This document shows positions 49,695 to 58,560 of a stretch of DNA of 64,000 bases, one piece after another. The stretch comes from DASQPJ01 sp036268355. Its GTDB lineage: Bacteria > Actinomycetota > Actinomycetes > Sporichthyales > Sporichthyaceae. The stretch covers positions 1 through 64,000 of the forward strand of contig DATAUG010000184.1 of assembly GCA_036268355.1 (NCBI GenBank). Reading direction: 5' to 3'. The notes below the pieces were generated by a model. It searched no databases and was not told where the DNA came from. It saw nothing but the letters and a program-made list of their open reading frames with translations. Position 1 is the first letter of the stretch. Every line of letters starts with the position of its first letter. The position numbers and the translations under genes are program-made.

Positions 49695-50339
49695 GTGCCG
49701 CCCGTGAAATTCGCCGGATTCCCCACCGCTGCCCTGGACTTCTACGACGACCTCGAGGCAGACAACTCCAAGTCGTTCTGGACCGCGCACAAGGATGTCT
49801 ACGACCAGTCCGTGCGCGCCCCGATGGAGGCCCTGGTCGCCGAGTTGGCCGCCGAGTTCGGTGAGGGCAAACCGTTCCGGCCCTACCGCGACGTCCGCTT
49901 CGCGAAGGACAAAACGCCCTACAAGACCCATCAGGGCGCTTGGTTCGACTCGTCGTCGGTCTACGTGCAGGTCTCGGCGGCGGGGCTCTTCGTGGCCGCC
50001 GGGTACTGGCGGACCACGCCGGATCAAGTCGCCCGACTGCGCCGCGGGATCGGCGACGACATCGTCGGTCCGCAGTTGGAGAAAGCACTGAAATCGGTAC
50101 GGGCCAAGGGGTTCAGCATCGGCGGCGAGCGACTGACCCGGGTCCCTACCGGATTCCCGAAGGACCACCCCCGGGCCGAACTGCTGGCGCACAAGACATT
50201 GACTGCCCATCGCGAACTGGGCTTCCCGGACTGGCTCTCGAGCGCCCGCGGGCGCACCGAGATCGCCAAGCTGTGGCGCTCGCTGGCCCCGTTGACCGAC
50301 TGGCTGCACACCCACGTGGGGCCGGCGGACCACCAGTGA
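49695..50339 (+). CDS. DUF2461/TIGR02453 family protein
   Basis: The product has 214 residues from GTG 49695, one base after the antiporter stop; the GTG at 49704 is an alternative. The family pattern is clear: DFYDDLEADNSKSFWTAHKD, FRPYRDVRFAKDKTPYKTHQ, YVQVSAAGLFVAAGYWRTTP and FPKDHPRAELLAHKTLTA. The biochemical role of the family is unknown. Confidence 0.9.
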   Translation: MPPVKFAGFPTAALDFYDDLEADNSKSFWTAHKDVYDQSVRAPMEALVAELAAEFGEGKPFRPYRDVRFAKDKTPYKTHQGAWFDSSSVYVQVSAAGLFVAAGYWRTTPDQVARLRRGIGDDIVGPQLEKALKSVRAKGFSIGGERLTRVPTGFPKDHPRAELLAHKTLTAHRELGFPDWLSSARGRTEIAKLWRSLAPLTDWLHTHVGPADHQ

Positions 50340-50381
50340 AGACGCCCCGCGGTCCGGCCGCTTCCCGCCCCGGCAAAGCCG

Positions 50382-50427
50382 GACGTCCGAAGACTCGGTC
50401 GCTATAGCGACCGGTTCTTCGGACGTC
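50382..50427. terminator. Long stem-loop after DUF2461 gene
   Basis: GACGTCCGAAGA at 50382-50393 pairs with TCTTCGGACGTC at 50416-50427, and the loop holds a second stem GGTCGCTATAGCGACC. Position 43 bases after the stop suggests a terminator. The sequence is related to the hairpin at 40328-40370, indicating a repeated element type. Confidence 0.65.
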
Positions 50428-50592
50428 ACGCGAGGGCGGTGCCCAGTGGCTGACTGGCAATCAGATTCCACTCCCAAAACCGATTAGCGGACGGACAACT
50501 CGACTGTGAGCCGGCTTCGGATCTCTCCGGCCGGCCGGCCGCGCCAGGTTGGGGCATTTATGTTGTCACCAAACGGTCGATGGGAGACTCCG

Positions 50593-51126
50593 ATGAACGT
50601 CCTCGGTTCGATGCACGGGTGGCGCCGAAATGCAGTGGCGATCGGGACGTGTGTGGTGGCGGCCGCCGCCACCGGAGCGATGATCCCGGCGGCGGCGAAC
50701 GCGGCGACCTCGGTGCCGCGATGCCGCGAGGGACTCGACCTGCGCATCGGCCTGGGCAATTCCGAAGGCGCCGCGGGCAGCATCTACCAGGACCTGACGT
50801 TCAAGAACATCACCGGACACAGCTGCTACCTGGACGGCCATCCCGGAGTCTCCTACGTCGGCTCGACCGGCAACCAGGTCGGCTCCTCGGCCACCCGCAC
50901 CGGGTCGGTCAAGGACGTCGTGGTCAAGGCCGGCCACACCGCCTACGCGACGCTGCGGATCGTCCAGTACCTGAACTTCCCGAACTGCACCGTGGCCACC
51001 GTGGACGGGCTGCGCGTGTACGCGCCGGGCAGCACCGCCGCGGCCTTCGTCGCCATGTCGGGGAAGACCTGCAGCAACAAGCAGATCCTGTCGATCGCCG
51101 CGGTCTCGCTGACCCCCGGCGGCTGA
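50593..51126 (+). CDS. Secreted DUF4232-like protein
   Basis: I chose ATG 50593 because GGGAG lies 7 bases upstream; a longer frame to 50506 lacks this. 177 residues with a signal peptide (AVAIGTCVVAAAATGAMIPA, cleaved near AANAAT). The mature domain shows the DUF4232 pattern: LTFKNITGHSCYLDGHPGVS, VVVKAGHTAYATLRIVQYLN and a Cys pair near each end. It is exported and beta-rich with unknown ligand. The ABC permease gene starts one base after its stop. Confidence 0.8.
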   Translation: MNVLGSMHGWRRNAVAIGTCVVAAAATGAMIPAAANAATSVPRCREGLDLRIGLGNSEGAAGSIYQDLTFKNITGHSCYLDGHPGVSYVGSTGNQVGSSATRTGSVKDVVVKAGHTAYATLRIVQYLNFPNCTVATVDGLRVYAPGSTAAAFVAMSGKTCSNKQILSIAAVSLTPGG

Positions 51127-51127
51127 C

Positions 51128-52423
51128 GTGCGGCTGCGGGAGAGCACCCGATTCGCCTGGCGCGGCATCATCGCGAACAAACTACGTTCGCTGCTGACGA
51201 TGCTCGGCATCGTGATCGGTGTGGCTTCCGTAATCACCCTGGTGGCCGTGGGCACGGGCTCCAACGAGGCGGTTGCCGCCTCGATCGCGCGGCTGGGCTC
51301 CAGCACCCTCAACGTCGTCCCGATGCCGTCCGGCAACGGTGGCCACGGCAGCCGCTTCCAGAGTCAGTTGCGGCAGATCCTGGGTATCAAGATCAAGGCC
51401 GACAACGGCACCCATGATCATGTTTCGCAATTGTCCTTCGACGACGCAACCGCGCTCGCCGACAAGACCACCGCGCCGGACGTCGGCGCGGTGGCCCCGA
51501 TGGTCTCGGTCCGCAGCGTGGGCGCCCAGAACGGCACCTCCTCGCACACCGTGGCCTCGTTCGTCGGCGCCACGGCAAACTACTTCGGGATCGACAACGA
51601 CACGATCTCGGCAGGCACCGCCTTCACCGACGCACAGAACGCCGCGCACACCCGGGTCGCCGATGTGGGCGTAAGCGTCGCCTCCGACCTCGTGAACGGC
51701 GACCCGTCGGAGTTGGTCGGCCAACAGGTGCGCTTCAACGGTCAGGCCTTCACCGTGGTCGGCATTCTCGGCGCCAAGGGCTATTCCGGCCAGACCGACC
51801 TGGACGACAAGGTGATCGCCCCGATCACCGCCACCGAGGACGCGCTCTACGGCTACAACCCCGGCGGGGCGGGCGAACTGTCCGGCATCGCGGTGGAGGC
51901 GACCTCGCCGGCGGCCACCGCGGCGGCGCAGAACGAGGTCCAAAACATCCTGGATGCGCGCCACCACGTCTCGGCCGTGAACACCGACGTGATCGTCTAC
52001 AACGCGGCCTCGATCCTGGCGGCCTCCTCGTCGTCCAGCCACACGCTGACGATCCTGCTGGCCGCGGTGGCCGGGATCTCGTTGCTGGTCGGCGGAATCG
52101 GCGTCATGAACATCATGCTGGTATCGGTCACCGAACGGACCCGGGAGATCGGAATCCGCAAGGCCATCGGCGGCGACCGCCGGGACATCATCCGACAGTT
52201 CCTCACCGAGGCGGTGATCCTTTCGTTGCTCGGCGGGATGATCGGGATCGCATTCGGCGTCCTCGTCTCCCGGTTCACCATCGCAGGGGTACAACCGGCG
52301 ATTGCCCCGTACTCGATCTACCTGGCCTTCGGCGTCTCGCTGTTCACCGGCCTGTTCTTCGGCTTCTACCCGGCCGCCCGCGCCGCGGGCCTACGCCCGA
52401 TCGACGCGCTGAGATATGAGTGA
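51128..52423 (+). CDS. MacB/FtsX-family ABC transporter permease
   Basis: The product has 431 residues from GTG 51128. The N-terminal helix is in LRSLLTMLGIVIGVASVITL; a large extracytoplasmic domain (about 50-300) is followed by three C-terminal helices (LTILLAAVAGISLLVGGIGV, ILSLLGGMIGIAFGVLV, YLAFGVSLFTGLFFGFY) and the coupling motif TREIGIRKAIGGDRRDII. Its ATPase is most likely the protein at 53780-54643, about 1.4 kb away on the other strand. Confidence 0.92.
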   Translation: MRLRESTRFAWRGIIANKLRSLLTMLGIVIGVASVITLVAVGTGSNEAVAASIARLGSSTLNVVPMPSGNGGHGSRFQSQLRQILGIKIKADNGTHDHVSQLSFDDATALADKTTAPDVGAVAPMVSVRSVGAQNGTSSHTVASFVGATANYFGIDNDTISAGTAFTDAQNAAHTRVADVGVSVASDLVNGDPSELVGQQVRFNGQAFTVVGILGAKGYSGQTDLDDKVIAPITATEDALYGYNPGGAGELSGIAVEATSPAATAAAQNEVQNILDARHHVSAVNTDVIVYNAASILAASSSSSHTLTILLAAVAGISLLVGGIGVMNIMLVSVTERTREIGIRKAIGGDRRDIIRQFLTEAVILSLLGGMIGIAFGVLVSRFTIAGVQPAIAPYSIYLAFGVSLFTGLFFGFYPAARAAGLRPIDALRYE

Positions 52424-52479
52424 CGCAAGCCGCACGAGATCCCCTACACCCGTAATGCAGCAGGACGCTTGGGGCACGG

Positions 52480-53031
52480 TCACGACTGATCTGACGCTCC
52501 GTCAGCTGCAGCCGGGAAACCGAGCGTGATCACGCCGGCGACCGCCACGTCGGCGGCAAACCCGGCCACCGCCGCGATCGCGGCGAGATCCTCCGCGGCG
52601 GCCGGGCTGTAGAACCCGGTGACGAGGCCCGCATCGATGGCGGCCAACTGCAACAGCATCAGCAGGGCACCGGCGTCGAACCACCAGAACGGCACCGGCC
52701 AGCCGATCTGGGTCCCGTCCGCCTCCAGCTTGTCGGGCTCGCGATAGCGCTCGTGGTAGGACTCCTCGCGGACGCCCAGCACGATCTGCGCCGGCGCCTG
52801 GGAGATCCACGGCGGCAGTCCGAGCTTGGAGTACCAGTCCTCGGCGATCGCGGCCAACCGCGCGCGATCGGCCGGGTCGGTCACCAGCGCCAACCGATGC
52901 GGTCGGCAGTTGCCGGCGCTGGGCGCCCGCCGCACCACACCCAGGATCCGTTGCAGGACGGCGTCCGGGATCGGTTCGCACCGGTAGTGACGCACCATGC
53001 GCCGGCGCGCCATCAGCTCGTCGAAATGCAT
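52480..53031 (-). CDS. Nitroreductase-family protein
   Basis: The product has 183 residues. MHFDELMARRRMVRHYRCEP and VVRRAPSAGNCRPHRLALVT form the FMN-binding start. A central lid (YHERYREPDKLEADG) and C-terminal VAVAGVITLGFP follow. It resembles FbiB-C-terminal or SagB-like small oxidoreductases. The last residues (DGASDQS) are encoded by a perfect dispersed palindrome, suggesting that the palindrome invaded the 3' end. Confidence 0.83.
   Translation of the reverse strand: MHFDELMARRRMVRHYRCEPIPDAVLQRILGVVRRAPSAGNCRPHRLALVTDPADRARLAAIAEDWYSKLGLPPWISQAPAQIVLGVREESYHERYREPDKLEADGTQIGWPVPFWWFDAGALLMLLQLAAIDAGLVTGFYSPAAAEDLAAIAAVAGFAADVAVAGVITLGFPAAADGASDQS
52491..52505. repeat. Dispersed palindrome, copy 7
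   Basis: CTGACGCTCCGTCAG is perfect and lies within the last codons of the nitroreductase gene, 8 bases before its stop. Confidence 0.7.
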
Positions 53032-53057
53032 CGACCTATCCTGGGCCCATCGACAAG

Positions 53058-53783
53058 ATGCTGAGACGACGCACGCGCGCGCTGCTCGCGGCGGCCCTGA
53101 CCCTCGCTCTCACCGGCTGCGAATGGCCGGCAACCGAGCGCATGATCACGGCTGCCGCCACCGCCGACCCGTCGGCGCCGCCCACGGTTCCGTCCGAGGA
53201 ACTGGCGGCGCCGGACACGCTCGGCAAATTGGCCGACCCGGGCTCGCCGGGTATCGAGGGTCCGGAGCAGAACCCGATCCCGAGCGGGCTGGAACTGGCA
53301 TCGGCCGGCTTCCTCCGGCCCGGCGGCACCGTCGACGGCATCGAGTGCGCCAAGAACGAGAAGTTCCTCTTCCACGTCCACACCCGACTGACGGTGTTCG
53401 TGGCCGGCAAACCCAGGCAGATCCCCGCGGCGATCGGCATCGCGCCGCCGTTGGGCATCGATCGCAAGCCGAAAGGCCTGTTCTTCGTCAACAACGGCGA
53501 CTGCTTCGCCTGGCTGCACACCCATACCCCGGACGGGATCATCCACATCGAGTCCCCGATCCAGCGGCAGTTCACGCTCGGCGACTTCTTCGACGTGTGG
53601 GGTCAACCGCTCGGGCGCAATCAGGTCGGGCCCGAGCACGGGCGGGTGACGGCGTTCTTCAACGGCAAGCGCTACCTGGGTGACCCACGGGGCATCCCGC
53701 TCGGCCGCCACGTCGAGATTCAACTGGACGTCGGCGACCCGATCGTGGCGCCCGAGGACATCCCGTTCGGCGGCGGACTCTAG
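53058..53783 (+). CDS. Secreted lipoprotein with conserved His pattern
   Basis: The product has 241 residues. A lipobox LTGC lies at about 18-21. The mature part has a Pro/Ala spacer then FLFHVHTRLTVFVAGKPRQI, FFVNNGDCFAWLHTHTPDGI, IHIESPIQRQFTLGDFFDVW and HVEIQLDVGDPIV. Repeated His (HVH, HTHT, HIE) suggests a metal-binding beta-barrel, cupin-like by pattern. It overlaps the convergent ABC ATPase stop by 4 bases. Confidence 0.72.
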   Translation: MLRRRTRALLAAALTLALTGCEWPATERMITAAATADPSAPPTVPSEELAAPDTLGKLADPGSPGIEGPEQNPIPSGLELASAGFLRPGGTVDGIECAKNEKFLFHVHTRLTVFVAGKPRQIPAAIGIAPPLGIDRKPKGLFFVNNGDCFAWLHTHTPDGIIHIESPIQRQFTLGDFFDVWGQPLGRNQVGPEHGRVTAFFNGKRYLGDPRGIPLGRHVEIQLDVGDPIVAPEDIPFGGGL

Positions 53784-54643
53784 AAGTTCTGCTGGTCGTT
53801 GAACGCGGCGCGGGTCTGTTGCACCGGGGTGCCGACGCCGTGCAGACCACCACCGGCCGCGGCCGGGGTGACAACGGCCGCGGCGGCCGCGGCGGCGGCG
53901 AGGTGACGTTCGCCTTCCAGGTGGTTCAGGGCGTCCGAGATGATGTAACCGTCGCGCATCACGACGAGCCGTTGGGCGCGACTGCCGACCTCGTTCTCGT
54001 GGGTGATCACCATGATCGTGCGCCCCTGGCCGGCCAGCTCGTCGAACAGGTCCAGCACGTCGGCGGTGCTCTTGGAGTCCAGGGCGCCGGTCGGCTCGTC
54101 GGCCAGCAGCAGAACCGGGTCGGTCACGATCGCCCGGGCCACCGCAACACGTTGCTGCTGCCCACCGGACAGTTCCGACGGCAGGTGCCCCCGGCGGGCC
54201 GACAGGCCGACCTTGTCCAGCGCATCCATCGCCCGCTGGCGGCGTTCCCGGCCGCTGATTCCGGCGTAGATGAGCGGCAGCTCCACGTTCGACAACGCCG
54301 AGGTACGTGGGATCAGGTTGAAGCTCTGGAAGATGAAGCCGATCTTCTTGTTCCGCACCACCGAAAGCTGGTGCTCGTCGAGCCGACGCACGTCGGTGCC
54401 GTCCAGCAGGTAACGGCCCGCGGTCGGCGCGTCGAGACAGCCGACGATGTTCATCAGCGTCGACTTGCCCGACCCGGACGCGCCCATGATCGCGATGTAC
54501 TCGCCACGCATCACGGTCAGGTCGACGCGGGCGATCGCGTGGACCGCTGTGTCGCCCTCGCCGTAGGTCTTCCGGATCGCCTCGAGCTGGATCGCCGGGC
54601 GGCGTGCCCCAGGGATCACCCGGTCTACCCCCGCAGCGTTCAT
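53780..54643 (-). CDS. MacB-type ABC transporter ATP-binding protein
   Basis: The product has 287 residues. Walker A is GASGSGKSTLMNIVG near 55, the signature is LSGGQQQRVAVARAI near 160, Walker B is LLLADEPTGALDS and the H-loop is MVITHE. A C-terminal Ala/Gly-rich tail extends it by about 50 residues. It belongs to the LolD/MacB family and would power the permease at 51128-52423. That the pair is on opposite strands is unusual. Confidence 0.92.
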   Translation of the reverse strand: MNAAGVDRVIPGARRPAIQLEAIRKTYGEGDTAVHAIARVDLTVMRGEYIAIMGASGSGKSTLMNIVGCLDAPTAGRYLLDGTDVRRLDEHQLSVVRNKKIGFIFQSFNLIPRTSALSNVELPLIYAGISGRERRQRAMDALDKVGLSARRGHLPSELSGGQQQRVAVARAIVTDPVLLLADEPTGALDSKSTADVLDLFDELAGQGRTIMVITHENEVGSRAQRLVVMRDGYIISDALNHLEGERHLAAAAAAAAVVTPAAAGGGLHGVGTPVQQTRAAFNDQQNF

Positions 54644-54920
54644 CTGGCTCCCTCGACTGCGCCGTTCATCACCAAGTGCAACCGCAAGTAGCCGAACTTG
54701 CAGGTCTTGAAGGCTCTACTGATCTGGCTACTTTCGGTCGCACTGGTAAGTCCCCACCGGCCAGTGTACGCAAACGTACTGGGTGCGGCGTTTCGCAGGC
54801 CGAATCCAGGTCAGCCCTTTGCGCTGTTACAGGTATGTAAGCGCTCTGGCGGGGCGCCCGCGCCGGCAGTTACGTTGCCCGGATTCCCGGCGGTGAATCG
54901 TCCGATCCAACGGAGTCGAA

Positions 54921-55373
54921 ATGACCACACGCGAACAGGTGACCGAGGCCGTGGTTGCGGCCCGACTGGCCAAGGGCATCAGCTGGGAGGCACTGGCGAA
55001 GGTCGTCGGTGGGCCGGTGGTCTGGTCCACCGCCGCGCTGCTCGGCCAACACCCGCTTACGGTCGAGGCCGCGCGGGCCGTTGCGGACGAACTGGGCCTG
55101 GATCCAGAGGTGGTGCCGGTCCTGGCGAGCGTCCCGACCCGGGGCGGATCGGGCGAGGTCCCCTCGGATCCCACGCTGTACCGGTTCCACGAGGCGTTGA
55201 AAGTCTACGGACCTGCGCTCAAGGAGTTGATTCACGAGCAGTTCGGCGATGGAATCATGAGCGCAATAAATTTCAGCGTCGACCTCCAACGCAAGGAGCT
55301 CGACGGCGTGGCCCGCGTCGTCATCACGTTCGACGGGAAGTTCCTGCCCTACGACTGGACGGCGGCGCACTAG
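54921..55373 (+). CDS. cynS: Cyanase (cyanate hydratase)
   Basis: The product has 150 residues. The catalytic triad is present: R88 and E91 in LYRFHEALKVYG and S114 in GDGIMSAINFSVD (equivalent to E. coli R96, E99, S122). The N-terminal helical domain resembles a lambda-repressor fold (GISWEALAKVVGGPVVWSTA). It converts cyanate and bicarbonate to CO2 and ammonia, giving nitrogen and detoxification. A Rieske protein gene follows 23 bases later, probably in the same operon. Confidence 0.95.
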   Translation: MTTREQVTEAVVAARLAKGISWEALAKVVGGPVVWSTAALLGQHPLTVEAARAVADELGLDPEVVPVLASVPTRGGSGEVPSDPTLYRFHEALKVYGPALKELIHEQFGDGIMSAINFSVDLQRKELDGVARVVITFDGKFLPYDWTAAH

Positions 55374-55396
55374 GCCGCACCCATTCGGGAGGCTAG

Positions 55397-55780
55397 ATGG
55401 GTACCGAAATATCGGCCGGACGACTCAATGAGCTGCGCGACGGCATCCTCGTCGGCGTGGAGCTGGGCGGCCACAAGGTGATCCTGGCAAGAGAAGGCGA
55501 GGACGTGTTCGCCGCGGTGGACAAGTGCCCGCACATGGGCTTGTCGATGAGCGGCGGGCCGGGCGGCCTGCAGTACGCCGACGGCATCATCCAGTGCCCC
55601 TGGCACAACTCCCGCTTCGAGATCAAGACCGGGCACGTCCTGGACTGGTGCACCGGCTTCGGCGGCAAGAAGACGCCGACGTGGACCAAACCGCTGTTCT
55701 CGCTGGGCATCGGGGCCAAGGATCTTCCGACGCTGGAGACCCGGGTCGAGAACGGCGAGGTGTTTGTGATCGTCGACTGA
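55397..55780 (+). CDS. Rieske [2Fe-2S] ferredoxin-like protein
   Basis: The product has 127 residues. The Rieske ligands are C44-P-H46 (DKCPHMGLSM) and C67-P-W-H70 (IIQCPWHNSRFE). The fold continues to VENGEVFVIVD. No membrane segment. It may supply electrons to an oxygenase or serve in redox sensing. The link to cyanase is positional only. Two hairpins follow. Confidence 0.92.
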   Translation: MGTEISAGRLNELRDGILVGVELGGHKVILAREGEDVFAAVDKCPHMGLSMSGGPGGLQYADGIIQCPWHNSRFEIKTGHVLDWCTGFGGKKTPTWTKPLFSLGIGAKDLPTLETRVENGEVFVIVD

Positions 55781-55792
55781 GCGTGCCGCTAC

Positions 55793-55824
55793 GCCACCGC
55801 ATCGGTTCACCCCGATGCGGTGGC
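55793..55824 (+). terminator. 13-bp stem-loop after Rieske gene
   Basis: GCCACCGCATCGG at 55793-55805 pairs with CCGATGCGGTGGC at 55812-55824, 12 bases after the stop. No T-run. Together with the next hairpin it closes the cynS operon. Confidence 0.7.
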
Positions 55825-55841
55825 CTCAGATTGAGTACCCC

Positions 55842-55875
55842 ATCACACTAACGATGCATCGGTAGTGTGATTTTT
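55842..55875 (+). terminator. Intrinsic terminator of cynS-Rieske operon
   Basis: ATCACACTA at 55842-55850 pairs with TAGTGTGAT at 55863-55871 and is followed by TTTT. A classical Rho-independent terminator, rare in such GC-rich DNA. Confidence 0.75.
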
Positions 55876-55932
55876 GTTCTCTGTGATTTGTTCTCCCGGT
55901 CGTCCCCGAGTTGGTCGGCCGTCGCTTCTGGT

Positions 55933-56664
55933 TCAGCCCGCGGCGGTGAGCCGATCTTCGTAGGACTCCGCCAGCGCTCGCAGCGCCCCGGCGCAGTCGC
56001 CCGTGAAGCAGGAGCCATGCATGATCGCCAGCGTGGTCGGGTTCAGCTCGGCCAGGCGCCGGATCGTCGGCGCGGTCGCCGGCGTGAGGCTGGTCGCCCG
56101 GAACATCGTCTCGGCCTCATCGGCCGGGCCCACCGGGTCGGCGGTGGACAGCGCCGGTCCCTTGCCGAGGCTGGCGAACAGGTCGGTGGTGAACAGCGTC
56201 CCGGTGGTCTCCTCGTAGAGCACCCGGCCGTCCCAGCCGTGCGGGACGTGTGGGGTGTCGATGTGCCGCACCCGCTTGCCACCCAGGTCGATGACCTCCC
56301 CGTCGGCCAGCATCCGTGGCGGCCGATCGGCCAGATCGTTCAGGGACACCATGCAGCCCATCGCCCCGTGGGCCACCTCCGCGTTCGGTGCCGCGGCGAG
56401 GAACAGGTTCATCGACCCGCACTCGTCGGCCTCCAGGTGTCCGAAGGTGATCCACCGCAGCGCCGACAGCTCGATCAGGCTCGCCAGCGCGGAACTCACC
56501 AACGGGTACATGCCCCGCGGCCCGGTGTGGAACAGCAGCGGTTGCTCGGCCCGGATCAGGAATTGGTTGAACGTGAAGCCGGTCGGCCCGATGTCCGGGA
56601 CGAACGTGGCCAGCCGGAATATCCCGTCGGAGATCTCGTCGACGACGGTCTGCGGGGGTAGCAC
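55933..56664 (-). CDS. Metallo-beta-lactamase-fold protein, di-iron ROO/ODP-like
   Basis: I start at GTG 56664 (243 residues) because GGAGG lies 9 bases upstream; the longer frame is antisense to the next gene. ITFGHLEADECGSMN resembles the HxExD metal motif of oxygen-reducing di-iron proteins (FprA/ROO, ODP), with VAHGAMG, HIDTPHVPHGWDG, LFTTDLFAS and IMHGSCF giving later ligands. There is no flavodoxin domain, as in ODP. It may sense or reduce O2 or NO. Divergent from the MpaB-type oxygenase. Confidence 0.8.
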   Translation of the reverse strand: MLPPQTVVDEISDGIFRLATFVPDIGPTGFTFNQFLIRAEQPLLFHTGPRGMYPLVSSALASLIELSALRWITFGHLEADECGSMNLFLAAAPNAEVAHGAMGCMVSLNDLADRPPRMLADGEVIDLGGKRVRHIDTPHVPHGWDGRVLYEETTGTLFTTDLFASLGKGPALSTADPVGPADEAETMFRATSLTPATAPTIRRLAELNPTTLAIMHGSCFTGDCAGALRALAESYEDRLTAAG

Positions 56665-56854
56665 GGGGGTGGTTCCTCCGTCCGGCTCGGTGGTACGGCC
56701 TCGGGCTCGCCGACCGAGTCGACCACAGCGAGCCCGCGGACGGCAATCGCGACGCTGCCCACCGATGGGGAGAGGGATCTCCCTCCAGCGGAAGAGGACA
56801 TCCCTTGACGGGTACGTCACGCTGGTCCTGCCAACGGCACAGTAGGAGGACTGG

Positions 56855-57811
56855 ATGGCTGCTCTCGCCTCGACCGCCTGCCGGATCGGCCGGCGCGCCG
56901 CCGCCGTGCCGGACAACTTCAAGGCCCGGCGCGCCGTGCTGGCCAGGTTGGCGGAGTTGGACCCCGACGCCGACGACCACGAGATCACGAACCTGCTCCT
57001 GGGCCGGGTGTTCCCGGACGCGTGGTTCCACCAGGCGCTGTTCACCGTCTCCTACTACCGCCAGGTGGCCGTGCGGACGATCGGTCCGATCATCGGCCGC
57101 CGCGGCTACGGGCCCACCCTGACGGAAACGACCAAGCGCAACGACGACACCCTGCTGATGTTCGGGTTCATCTACCGCGACGGCCACAGTTCCCCGGAGG
57201 GCCACCGGACGATCGACCGGCTCTCGGCAATCCACAAGACCTTCGACATCAAGATGGACGACTACCGCTACACGATCGCGACCCTGTGCTACGAACCGGT
57301 CCGGATCCCCGAGATGCTCGGTGTCGACGCGCTCACCAAGGACGAGCAGCGGGCGATATTCAACTTCTGGACCAAGGTCGGCCACGAGTGGGGCGTGGAG
57401 ATCACCGAGGACCAGCACACCTTCCGGAAGTGGTTCGACGACTACGAGGTGGCGACCTACGAGCGCACCAAGGACGGCGTCGAGGTGTCGCGGGCAATGG
57501 AGAAGGGCTTCCTGGACCGCTGGGCGCCCGGTCCGCTGAGGCCGCTGGGCTCACAGTTCCTGCGGGCACTGTGCAACGACCACCTGCTGGAGACCGTCGA
57601 CATGCAACCGGCCTCGCCGGCGATGCGCAAGGCCACCCGGATCGCCGTCGACGCTTACTTCAGGGCCCGCCGCCGGATCCCCGGCCCCGCGCGCGAGGAC
57701 AACATCATCCGGCCCTGGACCAAGGAGTACGGACGCATCCCGGACTCCTCGGAGGTCGGCCCGAGCTGGTCGCTGGAAATCCAGCCCGAACCACGGAAGT
57801 GCCCGGTCTGA
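56855..57811 (+). CDS. MpaB/latex-oxygenase-like DUF2236 protein
   Basis: The product has 318 residues. The DUF2236 pattern is visible: TERTK-like TETTKRNDDTLLMFGFIYRD, RLSAIHKTFDIKMDDYRYTI (conserved His in AIHKTF), and late DHLLETVDMQPA. Relatives are haem-binding oxygenases such as rubber oxygenase Lcp and MpaB. AGGAGG lies 8-13 bases upstream. The substrate is unknown. The next gene starts 39 bases after it. Confidence 0.8.
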   Translation: MAALASTACRIGRRAAAVPDNFKARRAVLARLAELDPDADDHEITNLLLGRVFPDAWFHQALFTVSYYRQVAVRTIGPIIGRRGYGPTLTETTKRNDDTLLMFGFIYRDGHSSPEGHRTIDRLSAIHKTFDIKMDDYRYTIATLCYEPVRIPEMLGVDALTKDEQRAIFNFWTKVGHEWGVEITEDQHTFRKWFDDYEVATYERTKDGVEVSRAMEKGFLDRWAPGPLRPLGSQFLRALCNDHLLETVDMQPASPAMRKATRIAVDAYFRARRRIPGPAREDNIIRPWTKEYGRIPDSSEVGPSWSLEIQPEPRKCPV

Positions 57812-57850
57812 TTTCGAGCGGCTGACCCCGGCGACTAGAGTCCGTCGGTC

Positions 57851-58534
57851 ATGACGACCTCGATGCTCGACCGGCTGATGGGGGACACCGACCCGTTCGA
57901 CTACACCCCACAAGAGGTCAAGCAACTGTGGTGGTTCCGCGACGGCTCGATCATGAGCGTCCCGATCCGGGACCGCCTCTGGGAGGCCCGCGGGCTGTGC
58001 TACCGGCACGCCTGGGGCTACGCGATGCTGGAGATCGAGATGATGGCCGGCCGGGCGTTCTCCACCGCGATCCTGTACTCCGACTTCACCGAACGGGCCG
58101 CGAAACTGCTTGCCGGTAAGCGAACCTTCGGCCGCAAGCCGAAACTCGAGGCGAGCCAGCCGTGCCTGACCTGCGATCATCTGAAGACGACGGAGAACCA
58201 GACGCTGACCGGAGCCGAGTGGCCGCGCGGGGCGGAGATCGTGAACCGGGGCCAGAACACCCGCCTGCTCGTCGGGTGGTGCGTGGACACCTGGCGGGCC
58301 GCAGCCTGTCCAGAGTGCATGGGTGGGTCCGGGCCGACGTGCCGCCCGCATCTGATCGCCGGCACCTCGCCGTCGGCCGGGATCAGCGACACCCTGGCCG
58401 GGATGGCCGCCCGGCTCGATCCCCTGGTCCGGTCGATGACCGTAGACCGGACCGACGTCGGCGACTCGGAACGCTCCTCCTGGATCGAGGCGATCGGGTG
58501 GTTCACCGGCTGGAAAGCCATGCCGCGCTGCTGA
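57851..58534 (+). CDS. Cys/His-motif hypothetical protein
   Basis: The product has 227 residues. C-x-x-H in GLCYRHAWGYAMLEIEMMAG, CxxC-x-H in QPCLTCDHLKTTENQTL, and WCVDTWRAAACPECMGGSGP then TCRPHL give a metal-binding pattern (zinc or iron-sulfur). It recalls DUF6062-like proteins but is not a firm match. Placed downstream of the MpaB-type oxygenase, it may be its partner. Confidence 0.6.
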   Translation: MTTSMLDRLMGDTDPFDYTPQEVKQLWWFRDGSIMSVPIRDRLWEARGLCYRHAWGYAMLEIEMMAGRAFSTAILYSDFTERAAKLLAGKRTFGRKPKLEASQPCLTCDHLKTTENQTLTGAEWPRGAEIVNRGQNTRLLVGWCVDTWRAAACPECMGGSGPTCRPHLIAGTSPSAGISDTLAGMAARLDPLVRSMTVDRTDVGDSERSSWIEAIGWFTGWKAMPRC

Positions 58535-58560
58535 ACGCGCTGCCCGGTGCCGGCCCGATT

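Noticed and set aside
54762..54781. Imperfect inverted repeat upstream of cynS as an operator
   Set aside because: Arms are short with mismatches and no second copy was found, so it cannot be separated from chance.
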